Part shown: positions 40,275 through 49,899 of the stretch, one piece after another
Layout of the letters: each line of letters begins with the position of its first letter
How positions within the stretch are numbered: position 1 is the first letter of the stretch
DNA from: Symbiodinium microadriaticum
Taxonomy: Eukaryota; Sar; Dinophyceae; Suessiales; Symbiodiniaceae
Direction: 5' to 3'
Assembly: GCA_001939145.1 (NCBI GenBank)
Contig: LSRX01000257.1
Coordinates: 250,950-314,949, forward strand
Length of the DNA stretch: 64,000 nt
Position numbers and translations under genes: made by a program
The notes under the pieces: model-generated
Database searches by the model: none
Told to the model about the DNA's origin: nothing
Seen by the model: only the letters and a program-made list of their open reading frames with translations

Positions 40275-40535
40275 GCTGTAGCATTGTTGCTGTCGCTGAT
40301 TCAGTGCCGTGCGATGTGTGATCTGGTTAGCTTGGTCATTCCGACCACAAGAATACTGAATGCTGCAATGCTGCGTAGTTGTGGTGCTTGTGCTTTAGGT
40401 ATCCCCAAAGTGGACCTGGAAAAAATATACAGACAACATCAAACAACTATGTCGCTGCTATACGGAGCTATCTGCCCGCCCATTGTATGGCAACGCCTCC
40501 TCGAGCTGATCGACAAACCTGTGAACTTCTGGTGA
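40275..40535 (+). CDS. Five-exon unknown gene, last exon
   Basis: GACGTAG|GCT opens 86 codons to TGA. Reads a hydrophobic start (AVALLLSLIQCRAMCDLVSL), then IPKVDLEKIYRQHQTTMSLL and VWQRLLELIDKPVNFW. Helical, with four Cys in the first half. It is the best-formed unknown coding segment of the 28-58 kb region. I recognise no family; a helical bundle is a guess. A second plus frame (40379-40612) overlaps but is less convincing. Confidence 0.52.
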   Translation, partial: AVALLLSLIQCRAMCDLVSLVIPTTRILNAAMLRSCGACALGIPKVDLEKIYRQHQTTMSLLYGAICPPIVWQRLLELIDKPVNFW

Positions 40536-40799
40536 CCAGAAGTTTTGCCGATGAATGCTCTTGCAACCTGAACATGCATCCCGGACCGGAACGCCGAACT
40601 CCCAAATCTTAAGCCCTGGACCAGAAGAGCTACATAGAAGCCCAGCCCCAAACCCTTAAGCCTGAACAACAAAAGCCTTTTGAGCCAAAGCCCGAAAATA
40701 GCAGGTAGAGTTCAGGGTTTAGGGTCGATGTCACTGTGAGGTAGATCATGTGCCTGAAACTCTGAACGAAAGGCTTGCATTGTGGTTTGCTGCAGTTAT

Positions 40800-40978
40800 A
40801 CAGGGGCCTTCATGATTACCTATACTTTTTTTTTGGGGGGGGACTCCTTATTATTACTATTCTTATTATCATTATTAATACTATGATTATTATTATCACT
40901 ATGATTATGATTATGCTTATTATTACTTATTATAGTATAATATACCCGAAAACCCTATTCTAATCATTAACGCCCCTG
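40800..40978. mobile_element. Family B element with ATT-repeat expansion
   Basis: ACAGGGGCCTTCATGATTAC at the left and TTATAGTATAATATACCCGA then ATTAACGCCCCT at the right. The centre is expanded by about 80 bp of ATT/TTATTACT. Confidence 0.75.
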
Positions 40979-40979
40979 G

Positions 40980-41625
40980 ATTAATTTCTTTAACAAGCGT
41001 GGAGACTCAGCCGGGACTTCAAAGACTCCCGTCGGACGCCAGGAAAGCACGGTTGAAGATCCAGGCTTCCATGTGTGGGCTTTAGTGCTGGTGTTAGGGT
41101 TTAGGGTTTAGGGGCTTAGGGGGCTTAAAGGGCTCTGCATGCAAATCCTATCGAGCTTCGACTTGTTGAAGCCAGGTTGTATGAAGCTTCCTTGGGAGGT
41201 TTATGGCATGAAACCTAAAAGACCCTAAACTTAAAACCCTCGACCCCACACCCTCTCTAAGCCGCACAGCCGCCTCTGTCTTCGTCTTCGCGTGCTCCGA
41301 GGGAGACTAGGTCTCGGTAAGCTCTTCCTGAATCAGAGATTGCTGGGCGAAACTACCCACCTCCCTAAACCCTAAAACCCAAACCAAAACGCACAACCTG
41401 AACCCACCCTAAACCCTGAACCCAAAACCCTGAACCCTAAACCCCGAATACTATTCCTCCTGAAGTCTCAATTCTGGACTCTGAACCCCTCAACTCCACA
41501 ACTCTTCCTTCACATACCTTGAACTACCAAAACATACTTGTTGTAGAGTCCCTCTCTCTCTCTCTATATATATATAGAGAGAGAGAGCAATGTATGTCTT
41601 CTATATCAGGGCTTATAATCAGAGC
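40980..41625. other. Mostly non-coding
   Basis: TTTAGGG run at 41095-41125, CCCTAAA runs at 41360-41445, and a possible short plus exon at 41262-41316 (QPPLSSSSRAPRETRS before GTAAGC). The last base of certain interest is the 41548 palindrome. Confidence 0.45.
41548..41590. repeat. (CT)n-(AT)n-(AG)n perfect palindrome
   Basis: CTCTCTCTCTCTCTATATAT is followed by ATATAGAGAGAGAGAG, self-complementary over about 40 bp. Confidence 0.9.
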
Positions 41626-41629
41626 CTAC

Positions 41630-41790
41630 AAAAGGAGTAGGGTATGGTAAGATACGCCTACATACTCATCTCGTGCCAAGTGCCAAGGCTCCAGAAGCAA
41701 CGAGCAGTAAAGCCTCGCAGGGAGCGCACGTTTCCGAGCCAAGGTCTGAGTTCGGGCTCTGCATAGAGATTTGGGCTGTATGTGTGTGTG
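41630..41790. other. Coding-like on both strands
   Basis: Minus frame LARKRALPARLYCSLLLEPW and plus frame ending EFGLCIEIWA before a GTATGT donor (41779) overlap. One is probably an exon. Confidence 0.28.
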
Positions 41791-41905
41791 TGTGTATGTA
41801 TATATATATATGCACATGAATATAAATATGTACATATACATATTATGACATATTTAGTTTTGTCCCGGCGGGCCAACCTAAATAGACAAATTAGTTAATT
41901 ATGTA

Positions 41906-41937
<32 letters not shown>

Positions 41938-41945
41938 ATAAGGAC
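41780..41945. repeat. GT/TA microsatellites
   Basis: (GT)n(TA)n at 41780-41840 and (TA)n(GT)n at 41905-41940. Confidence 0.85.
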
Positions 41946-42534
41946 TTTGGCCCTTCATGTTTTGGTAACCTGGCGGGCAGGGGGAACACCCACGCTTGGC
42001 TCCTGGGGATAGCTCGAGCTTGCGATGCAGGCTGGGGCCCGGGTGTGTAGGGTTTTGAGTGAGGGTTTAAGGTTTAGGGTTTAGGGTTGGGCATGCGAAG
42101 GGCCGCAACCTAAACCCTGAACCCTAGAGGCCTAAAGCCACTAGGACGAACTAGTTTGTCGGACTTTGGCCGGAGTTCACTGGCAAGTCTCCACGGCGGG
42201 GTCCTCTTTTCGGTCATGCAATAAGGACCCCAGAGAGACCCCAAGTTACGGAACACCCTGCATGCTCCGAAGCAGGGCAATGCATGAACCAGACTTAAGA
42301 ACCCCCCTGACGCTCTATAAACCCCACAAATAGTAGGATGCATATTAAGAATCATGCAAGCTCAAGGATTCTTGATCAAGTTTCGAAAACCTGGTTCTGC
42401 TCGGCATGATGACAATATATGGCAATAATAACCACGATACTATAAAAATAGCTTTTGTGTTGGAAATACTATCAAGAATCACAAAATCAAGAAACTGACA
42501 AATACAGAAACGAAAGACCTGTAATAAATAAATG

Positions 42535-42682
42535 CATATATATATATATACACACACATTCATACATACATACATATCTACCTACCTACCTACCTACCTG
42601 CCTGCCTGCCTGCCTACCTACCTACCTACGTACGTACGTACGTACATACATACATACATACATACATACATACAGACATACA

Positions 42683-42714
<32 letters not shown>

Positions 42715-42875
42715 ACTATAGAAACAAGTTTGAACAGACATAGGAATATCTAGACATATATACATATATACAATTTATCTATTAGTTACTTATTTATTTA
42801 TATGTTTGCTTATCTATCTCTCTTTTTTGTTTATTCTGATACATATATAGATATATATATATATATATATGAGGG
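42535..42875. repeat. (TACC)n/(TGCC)n/(TACG)n/(TACA)n and TA microsatellites
   Basis: Ordered blocks TACC, TGCC, TACC, TACG, TACA over 42570-42715, then (TTTA)/(TCTA) and (TA)n to 42870. The step changes suggest successive point mutation and expansion. Confidence 0.9.
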
Positions 42876-42960
42876 ACAGATGTCTGTAAACGTATCATGT
42901 TTCTTAGACTCGACGAGTCGAGGCTCTGCCCTTGCGACCTGAGAGCAGGAAACTGTGATA

Positions 42961-43003
42961 TTGGGTTTAGGGTTTAGGGTTTAACCCTAAACGCTAAACC
43001 CAA
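42961..43003. repeat. Short head-to-head telomere-type junction
   Basis: GGGTTTAGGGTTTAGGGTTT meets AACCCTAAACGCTAAACCC. Confidence 0.8.
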
Positions 43004-43024
43004 CACCATGACTCTTCACTGTCT

Positions 43025-43124
43025 GGTGCTTAGTAGGGAATGTTGGAATGGATCCCTATGATAGTCCCTTAAGGTCCCTTATAATACTCCCCAAAGCCCA
43101 ATCCTCCATTCCCTACTAAGCACC
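43025..43124. mobile_element. Family G element with flanking direct repeat
   Basis: Perfect 18-bp inverted ends GGTGCTTAGTAGGGAATG / CATTCCCTACTAAGCACC. ATGACTCTTCA occurs at 43008-43018 and 43125-43135, a possible target-site duplication separated from the left end by six bases. Confidence 0.82.
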
Positions 43125-43250
43125 ATGACTCTTCAAGAGGGTGTGGATCTAGGGCATGGGTTTAGAGGTTTAGGGTTTGGGGGCTAGGGTTGATATACTA
43201 GGGGTTATAGGGTCTATGCGTTTGTGGGGTTTAAGGTTTAGGGACGGAGC

Positions 43251-43586
43251 ATGAGCAGACAAGCTGCCGCAGGCGGACGCGCTCGTGAAGGATCTCGTCG
43301 CAAAGGTTCCAGCCCATCTGAGCATCCTTTGCGTGTACAAGTGTTTGGAGTTTGGGATCCGGCTAAGCACCAAAACTGCGCGCAAGCCACTTTCTTCTGG
43401 TGTCCTCTTCGAAATCTCATGAAAACAAGTTATAAGGACTCCAGGAAACACCCGACAAAAGCCACCCACCCCGCCCCCAGCCAAAGCCCTAAGCCATGGC
43501 AACAGCAGTCATATCTTCAGCTCAGGCTCGATAATCGGCCTGACCAACAGCGACGTCTTGTGACGGTGCCTACTGTAGCCTGCTAG
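43251..43586 (+). CDS. Unknown protein, 111 codons
   Basis: ATG opens MSRQAAAGGRAREGSRRKGS, continues VQVFGVWDPAKHQNCAQATF and a basic, Pro/Gln-rich tail, and stops at TAG. Hydrophilic, no membrane segment. An antisense frame (43170-43502) overlaps. The ATG and composition favour plus. No family recognised; it could be first exon plus read-through. Confidence 0.38.
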   Translation: MSRQAAAGGRAREGSRRKGSSPSEHPLRVQVFGVWDPAKHQNCAQATFFWCPLRNLMKTSYKDSRKHPTKATHPAPSQSPKPWQQQSYLQLRLDNRPDQQRRLVTVPTVAC

Positions 43587-43597
43587 ACCTTGCTTCT

Positions 43598-43948
43598 GTG
43601 GGGCAGAGGAACGAACGTTCAAGCTCTGTTAGGATATACCACTTTCAGGGGTTTCCAACCCACTCCAGACACCTAGCAGCATATGCGCGAACTGGATGTG
43701 TATACCATCATGGCATCCAGCCCAGTGGTTTTGCAGACTGCAACTTCGACAAGATTGAAAATTTGTGGGCAAGCGAACCTATCCTCGTGATCATTGGGAT
43801 GTCAAGCTTAGCAGAGCAGTTGTTGCAAATCAGCTCTGAACACTGTTCATCCCGTTCTTGTACGGCTAGATTAGGATTTTCCAAACACCGAACCCGTGCC
43901 TTCAACCGAATTTTTACCCGGTTCTTCCACTTCAACCCTAAACCCTAA
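43598..43948 (+). CDS. Unknown open frame, 116 codons
   Basis: The central part reads GFADCNFDKIENLWASEPIL then VIIGMSSLAEQLLQISSEHC, which looks protein-like. It ends in CCCTAAA sequence. The antisense frame at 43708-43935 (Cys-rich, ELICNNC) is a rival. Confidence 0.3.
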   Translation: MGQRNERSSSVRIYHFQGFPTHSRHLAAYARTGCVYHHGIQPSGFADCNFDKIENLWASEPILVIIGMSSLAEQLLQISSEHCSSRSCTARLGFSKHRTRAFNRIFTRFFHFNPKP

Positions 43949-44155
43949 AAGCCCTAGGCCCTTTCGGGCCTTTTGTGCGGCGTCGCCACCACCAGATGCC
44001 GAGCCTTTGGGGTTTAGGCTACAGGGCTTTAAGGTTTATTAGTTTATAGGCGTAGAATTGGGCAGCCGTCTTGGAACCACGTGGCTGTTGCTAAGATCAG
44101 GAGTTTTCGGGCCTCGCAGATTATGGGATCATAGGGTGCGTATTGGCAACAAGCT

Positions 44156-44178
44156 AGCTATATATTAATATGTATATG

Positions 44179-44231
<53 letters not shown>

Positions 44232-44347
44232 ATATATATATGTACACAGATAGTGTATATAGGGGTTGTGAGCTTAGGAATTTGGGGCTGGAGCGCGTGA
44301 ATGTGCTACTTCTNATGTATATATAGCTATATATTAATATGTATATG

Positions 44348-44400
<53 letters not shown>

Positions 44401-44482
44401 ATATATATATGTACACAGATAGTGTATATAGGGGTTGTGAGCTTAGGAATTTGGGGCTGGAGCGCGTGAATGTGCTACTTCT
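44156..44482. repeat. 158-bp direct duplication flanking an N (likely assembly join)
   Basis: 44156-44313 and 44325-44482 read the same (AGCTATATATTAATATGTAT to GTGCTACTTCT), with N at 44314 between them. Each copy contains TATATG and TA microsatellites. Confidence 0.92.
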
Positions 44483-44571
44483 TCATGGCCAAGGACCCCA
44501 AAGCCCCAAACCCTAAGAGGAGAGGTTCAAGCTTGGCGGTTTTCGCACCCCACAGGCCCATGTAAGTGCCA

Positions 44572-44725
44572 GAGCGAGAGAGCGAGACAGAGACAGTGAC
44601 AGAGAGAGGGAGAGGGAGAGAGAGAGACAGAGAAAGAGAGAGCGAGAGAGAGAGAGAGAGAGAGAGAGTGAGAGCGGGAGAGAGAGAGGGAGAGGCAGGG
44701 AGAGAGAGGGAGAGGGAGAGATTGA
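44572..44725. repeat. (GA)n polypurine tract
   Basis: About 150 bp of GAGA/GACA/GGGA, nearly all purine on the plus strand. Confidence 0.93.
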
Positions 44726-44985
44726 CATGATCAGCAAAACAAGGATTGCATGCATGCACACATGCGCACGGCGTTGGCAGACATGGTAGTAATCATTTTT
44801 GCGATGACAGCCCCTGGTTCTTTCCTAAGGCGCACCATGTAAACTCCGATGCCCTCAATACCCCAAATGCCCTCAATACCCAACCCCAGTCTCTCACCCC
44901 TCAACCCAAAACTCCGGCGAACCATACATACCTGAACTCATAGCTTTAGACGAAGCACTGGGGATTCCATTTCTTTAGGATCGAC

Positions 44986-45108
44986 ATGCAAAGTCAATGG
45001 ATAGAAAATGTGACTCCGACTGTTTCTTCGGGAAGCCCCCATCAAACACGTATCAAAACACCTGCACCATCTGGCCGTATAAAGCCGTCAAGATTGAACG
45101 AAACAACC
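44986..45108 (+). CDS. Candidate first exon, unknown
   Basis: ATG opens MQSQWIENVTPTVSSGSPHQ then RIKTPAPSGRIKPSRLN, about 41 codons, before the frame runs into a CCCTAAA array. Ser/Pro/Lys-rich and plausible. The donor was not identified. Confidence 0.3.
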
Positions 45109-45250
45109 CTAAACCCTAAACCCTGAACCCTAAACCCTGAACCCTAAACGCTAAACCCTAAACCCTAAACCCTGAACCCTAAACCCTGAACCCTAAACCC
45201 TGAACCCTAAACCCTAAACCCTAAACCCTAAACTTCCTAAACCCTAACCC
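45105..45250 (-). repeat. CCCTAAA array
   Basis: About 20 units with CCCTGAA variants. Confidence 0.93.
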
Positions 45251-45475
45251 GACGAGCCGGCCTGTCGGGCCAGGGCTTGCAACGTCACAGCAAGCCAAGA
45301 CCCTCGGCTGGAAGACTCGTAGTGTGGATGCTTTAGGGTTTAGGGTGTGGATGCTTATCCAAGGGTCTTTAGAGGGTTTTTGGGGTGTCCAAACCTGGGC
45401 CTAATCCCTAATCCCTAAACCCGAGTGCCTAAATCCTCAATCCTACGCCCTGAACCTTGTATCCTAAGTCACCAG

Positions 45476-45584
45476 GTTCGCCCTTTTACGTCAACAAGAT
45501 CCCCCACGGCCCAAGAAAAAGCTCCCGAAACCCAAACAAAATACCTAGTTGAGCCGATCTTGCGGCCCAACTTCGATCCAAGAG
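45476..45584 (+). CDS. Candidate internal exon, unknown
   Basis: GTCACCAG|GTT to CCAAGAG|GTGCAG, 36 codons plus one base. Reads STRSPTAQEKAPETQTKYLV then EPILRPNFDPR. Good borders and balanced composition. No family. Confidence 0.36.
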
Positions 45585-45981
45585 GTGCAGAGCAAAGCCT
45601 CGGATTTGGGCTTAATGGGCTGAGGAGTTCAGGGCTTCTGGGGGTTTAGGGGTGTAGGGGCTCTAGGAATTTAGGGGTTTAGGGCTTAAGGCATCTGGAG
45701 CTTTGGGTTTTGGGCTCATTCCAAAACTTGCTTTTTTGTGTTATTCCGTATCGCTTCGCATCTTAACGACTTTAGTACCAAAATTATGCCAAATGTACAC
45801 CCTCTTACAAAGTTTATCCATAACCCTACACCTTTCTAGATTCCGTGTTTCAAGCCCTTGTAGACGCGCGATAAGCCTGTATGGGAACCTGACAGACCCC
45901 TTACAAAACCTTCTCACTTACATACATATATGTACATCCATATATATATATATATATACATACATATGTGTGTGTGTGCGT

Positions 45982-46085
45982 GACAACCTGCCAGCAACCA
46001 AGAGGCTGCAGATCACCAAATCGTACTTGGCCGACTCGAGACAGCCACCCGCAATCTGCCCGTGTGCTGCTCTGGGGGTCACCAG
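45982..46085 (+). CDS. Candidate exon, unknown
   Basis: Reads DNLPATKRLQITKSYLADSR then QPPAICPCAALGVT, ending at GTCACCAG|GTTTCG. The upstream side is a TG/CATA microsatellite typical of an intron end. An antisense reading is possible. Confidence 0.32.
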
Positions 46086-46176
46086 GTTTCGGATTATTCA
46101 GGGTTTGGGTTTAGGGTTTCGGGTTTGGAGGAGACGCAACCCCCTCTTTTTAACAGCTACTGTGTAAATATAAATG

Positions 46177-46410
46177 TTAGCTACGATATGTCATCCTTCG
46201 AAGGTGGCTTGCTGAATCCCAAGGCTCGTGCTCTAACGCTGCAGAATTTCGGGCTTTTCCGAAATCCGAAATATCATTTACGGCTTGAGGCTTTGGGATT
46301 AGGTGTTCAATAGTATCCGAAACTTGATGAGGGCCTTTACTCAAGGCAAAAGTGCTTTGCTTGACTCCTTCATCTGCTCTCTCTCTCTCTCTCCTAAATC
46401 TCTGCTTCAC
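46177..46410 (-). CDS. Open frame, unknown, doubtful
   Basis: A 78-codon minus frame, hydrophilic (LIPKPQAVNDISDFGKARNS), starting in a (CT)n tract. A plus frame overlaps. Undecided. Confidence 0.22.
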   Translation of the reverse strand: MKQRFRRERERADEGVKQSTFALSKGPHQVSDTIEHLIPKPQAVNDISDFGKARNSAALEHEPWDSASHLRRMTYRS

Positions 46411-46464
46411 CGCAACTTATTTAGGAAACAAAGAACTGCAGGGAACTGCACGTCTCGCGTCTAG

Positions 46465-46743
46465 GTGGGATTCAAGGCATATGGTATGTCCGGGTTAGGA
46501 CCGGGATCTTGGAACTCGAAACTCTACAGAAGCAAGCCCTACATTCTAAGCTTTAAACCGAACTCTCAACAAACGCTTAGGACCCTGGGCTTGGTTCAAG
46601 ACTCGAATCCTCAAGCCGCAAACAGCCAGAGATTGCTGCTTGCCCAAAGAAATGTTGAAAGTGTCTATATAACGGTCCCTTTTAGGGCCCGAAGCAACTT
46701 CGTAACTCGAGGTTCATATGTAGGTCGCGGGTGGGGTCATCAT
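46465..46743 (+). CDS. Candidate internal exon, unknown, 93 codons
   Basis: CGTCTAG|GTG to CATCAT|GTAAGA, phase 0 at both ends. Reads VGFKAYGMSGLGPGSWNSKL, then NSQRLLLAQRNVESVYITVP and VTRGSYVGRGWGHH. No telomere-type codons across 279 bases, and both splice borders are good. The basic, Gly/Ser-rich sequence is not recognised. Confidence 0.42.
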
Positions 46744-47019
46744 GTAAGACTAGGATGGAGACTCAGATTGACCGCATGCATGTGCTGCATGTACCTATCA
46801 CAAACAGGTATAAGGCTACCATGACCTGCAACCCTGCATGCACCTGTACATGAGCCTTCGAGTAACGCTAAACGTTGACGTAACATAAAGACATATGAAA
46901 GCCCACAACCAAAAACCCAAACCCCGAACCTTCACCCCTGAAAGCATCCTCAACGTTGCATAGATCTGCGAAGCTGCACGGTTCGTGGCTCCAGGGTGTC
47001 GGGTTTGGAGCTGTAGGGG

Positions 47020-47120
47020 TTGATGGTTTAGGGTAGGGGTAGGGTTTAGGGTTTGAGGGCTTTGGGCTTGAGGATTTGAGGGTTTAAATTTAAGGTTCAA
47101 GGGTTTAGGGTTGCGCTTCT
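47020..47120 (+). repeat. Degenerate TTTAGGG run
   Basis: GGGTTTAGGGTAGGGGTAGG-type units followed by TTTGAGG variants. Confidence 0.65.
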
Positions 47121-47216
47121 AAGACTCCTGCACTGCAGGGATGCCCTGCACTAAACCCCGGCCTAAACCCCTACCCTAAAACATCCTAAGACCAACAAAC
47201 CAAGGCCTTAAACACC

Positions 47217-47308
47217 CGAGCGCTACGCCCCAAAAACATGAACGGTCCTCTTCAAAAGTCCACCGGAAGCACGCTCTTCCAGGATATCGTCGTTCGAAAG
47301 CTTCGAAG
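47217..47308 (+). CDS. Candidate exon, unknown
   Basis: Reads RPKNMNGPLQKSTGSTLFQD then IVVRKLR and ends at CGAAG|GTGTAG. An ATG lies within and may be the start. Coordinates are approximate to a few bases. Confidence 0.33.
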
Positions 47309-47346
47309 GTGTAGGGATCCTAGGGGCGAAGTTCGGGTCTGTAGGG

Positions 47347-47466
47347 TTTAGGATTTTAGGGTTTTTTGGGTTTTTGGGTGAAGGTTTGGGATGACCAGCA
47401 TCCGGTTTAGGATTTCAGGGTTTTTTGGGGTTTTGGGGTGAAGGTGTGGGATGAGCAGCATCCGGG
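47347..47466 (+). repeat. 60-bp tandem duplication
   Basis: TTTAGGATTTTAGGGTTTTT ... AGCAGCATCCGG in two copies with a few differences. Confidence 0.85.
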
Positions 47467-47579
47467 ATGCAACCTTATATGGCTTCGGACCCCGGGCTCT
47501 CAAGTTTAGGGGCTTCAGGATTCTGGCGCTGAGAACTTCTAGAACGATCCGTCCTTTGTTGTCATTCGCTTAGGGTTTA

Positions 47580-48045
47580 GGCGTTATAAGTCTGTTTTTG
47601 GAGTTGCTGGGGCTTCGTGGTGCTCAAGCATGCTGAACAGCGAGGAGGCTACAGAGGTGTTCACTTTGTCACAAGTGATAGTGCGCAAGAAGACTTGCAC
47701 TGCACATAGTCAGACTCCTATAAAATAAATCCATAAAATAAACTCGTCTTTAAACTGAAAATCCCTAGATCCCGAAGCCAAATCCCACATAACCATAAGT
47801 TGCACATAGTCGAGAAACATTTAGCATGATGATCCTGGGCCCACATGAAAAGTGAGAATCCCAGTGGGAAGCAGCTCGCATGCTTCACCAATAAACTCCG
47901 GAATCGTGTGATCAAGGAAGACGCACAAACAGGGTTCGTGCGCCAAGCCCTAAACCTTAAACCCCCAAGCCCTAACCCCATCCGCAAGCCCTCTACGCAA
48001 ACACGTCAGTCAAAACACCAGATCTTGAAACCCAAAGTCTAGACC
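47580..48045. other. No clear gene
   Basis: An 89-codon minus frame and a 65-codon plus frame overlap; neither is convincing. Confidence 0.35.
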
Positions 48046-48049
48046 CTCC

Positions 48050-48185
48050 CCAGACTATCGTAAACCCCAAAGCTTCAGAGCCCTAAACACTGAACTTTAA
48101 AACCGCAAACCCTAAACCTTACACCCCGAACCCTAAGCCCTAAGCCCCAAGCCCTAAGCCCTAAACCCTAAACCCTAAGCACTAG
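48050..48185 (-). repeat. Degenerate CCCTAAA/CCCTAAG array
   Basis: About 15 units. Confidence 0.85.
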
Positions 48186-48244
48186 CCTGTCTCAAGCCAA
48201 GCAGCACAGGCCTCCATGCGAGAGGGAGGGTTGGCTCCTTCAGT

Positions 48245-48440
48245 CGGTGCAGACTTCCGTAAGGCTCCATGTACCTATATCGCATATACCTAGCATTATA
48301 CACAAACTTCTTTAAGGGTTCCTGCAAGGGTGCCACCAGGCTTAAGGTTCACGGTTGAAGGCTCCATGTACCTACATAGTATATCCATGGGCCTTAAGAT
48401 ACCTATGTAAGGACTACTTTAGGGCCTATAGATACGAACA
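48245..48440. repeat. Two copies of a GGCTCCATGTACCTA short repeat
   Basis: AAGGCTCCATGTACCTATAT (48261) and AAGGCTCCATGTACCTACAT (48359), each followed by ATAGT/GCATATACC and GGCCTTAAG. Related sequence occurs at 53940. Confidence 0.65.
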
Positions 48441-48655
48441 TTGAGCCTTAGGGTCTCGAAGATCTGTCGCTACGTGGGAGTCTTCGACCTCGGGTGCAGC
48501 CAAGGCTGCACTACGCAGCGGGAACGCCGGTTGCCACCGTGCTGGGTGGGCTTAGCTATCTCGGCCCATAAAGCAGGAACAAAAGAAGTCCGAAGACTGA
48601 ACTGCATAAGATCACGAGCAGAAACTGCCGAATAGACCCGGATTTGCTCGGCCAC
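48441..48655. CDS. Coding-like region, strand unresolved
   Basis: Plus frame (VGVFDLGCSQGCTTQRERRL, stop TAG at 48635) and minus frame (AEQIRVYSAVSARDLMQFSL, stop near 48470, preceded by TTGAAAG|GTGGCC) both look like protein. Third-position bias does not decide. Probably one exon. Confidence 0.33.
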
Positions 48656-48839
48656 CTTTCAACCCAGCAGTGGCGAGTGCACCCTCGAGGCATAAAAAGG
48701 CCAAACGAACATCAATGTGTGTCTTTGTGGTTCTTTCTGTTTCGATTTTTTGAAATGTGTTGAAATACTTCGAGATGTATCGATATGAATACTTTCAGAT
48801 TGAATTCAATGGTTACAAGTTTTAAAACAAAATTAGGAA

Positions 48840-49350
48840 AAGGTCTCTAGATCCCCAGCGACCAATTTTTTTGCAAATTGAAACATTTCAAGAAACTCGA
48901 TAATTTCTTAAAATTTGTCAAAAGGCTTCCAGATCCCCAGAGACCAAAGCCTTAAAACATCACTAAAAACACACATTTCTTAAACATGCAACAACAATTG
49001 ACAATTATTTGAAAAGGTTTCCAGATCCACAGAGACGAAATTAAAAACAAAACCACATTTTTTGAACAACCAACAACAAGTTCAACAATGAACATGCTTC
49101 CAGATCCACAGAAACCAATTGTTTCAAACCGTTAAAAGGCTTCCTGATCCCCACCAGAGACCAACTTAAAACAAAACACAATTCAATAGTCTTCTAGACA
49201 AAAAGGAAATGCAAAACATTTAAAAGATCCCCGGAGACCAACTTGTTAAGAATCTTAAGCATGTTAAACTTCCCAAAGGCTTCCAGATCCCCACAAGCAA
49301 ACTTATCCGAAATTTGAGAGTTGCCTTCCAGATCCGCAGAAGGCTAACAA
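48840..49350 (+). repeat. Eight dispersed copies of a GGCTTCCAGATCCCCAGAGA motif
   Basis: Copies near 48843, 48924, 49016, 49096, 49138, 49225, 49278 and 49323, all in the same orientation and separated by A-rich filler of unequal length. The island is much more AT-rich than its surroundings. Confidence 0.85.
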
Positions 49351-49434
49351 AGACCGCCCAAAGAGCTTTCTATTTAAGTGCTCATACCGAAGAAGTAGCA
49401 TACTCAAATAGCGAAGAGAGGTCCTACGCAAATG

Positions 49435-49595
49435 TGTGTGTGTATATATATATATATGTATTCTGTATTTATATTTGGATTTATTGATTTATTCATTCAT
49501 TTTATTTTATTTACTTATACTTATATTTATATTTGTATTTATATTTATATTTATATTATTTATTGTTATTTGTGTATTTATTTATTTATTATGTA
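49435..49595 (+). repeat. GT/TA and TTTAT microsatellites
   Basis: (GT)n(TA)n then TTTATATT/TATTTAT repeats. Confidence 0.9.
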
Positions 49596-49599
49596 TATG

Positions 49600-49885
49600 T
49601 AAAAACCCTAAAACACAAAACCCCAAACCCCTAAACCCTCAACCCCTAACCCCTAAACTCCCAATCTTCAACCCCAAACCCCTAAACCCAAACCTAAACC
49701 ACCCTACAACCCCTAAACATTAAACCCCAGCCTCCAAACCCTAACCCCGGGTTTTTCATTTGGAGCCCTGGTGCAGAAACAAAGCCCTACAAGCCCTAGA
49801 CCCTGAACCCTAAACCCTTAAACCCGAAACCCTATACCCTTAAACAGCAAACCCCAAACCGTTACACCCCAAACCCTAAACCCCC
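49600..49885 (-). repeat. CCCTAAA/CCCCTAAA array, degenerate
   Basis: About 25 units in two blocks separated by CGGGTTTTTCATTTGGAGCC. Confidence 0.85.
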
Positions 49886-49899
49886 TGTACTCACCCTTG

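Noticed and set aside
44475..44761. Ser/Leu/Pro repeat frames at 44.5-44.8 kb
   Set aside because: Direct translation of the (GA)n tract.
48840..49350. CRISPR array
   Set aside because: The motif copies are degenerate, the spacing is irregular, the sequence between is A-rich filler, and the genome is eukaryotic with no cas genes.
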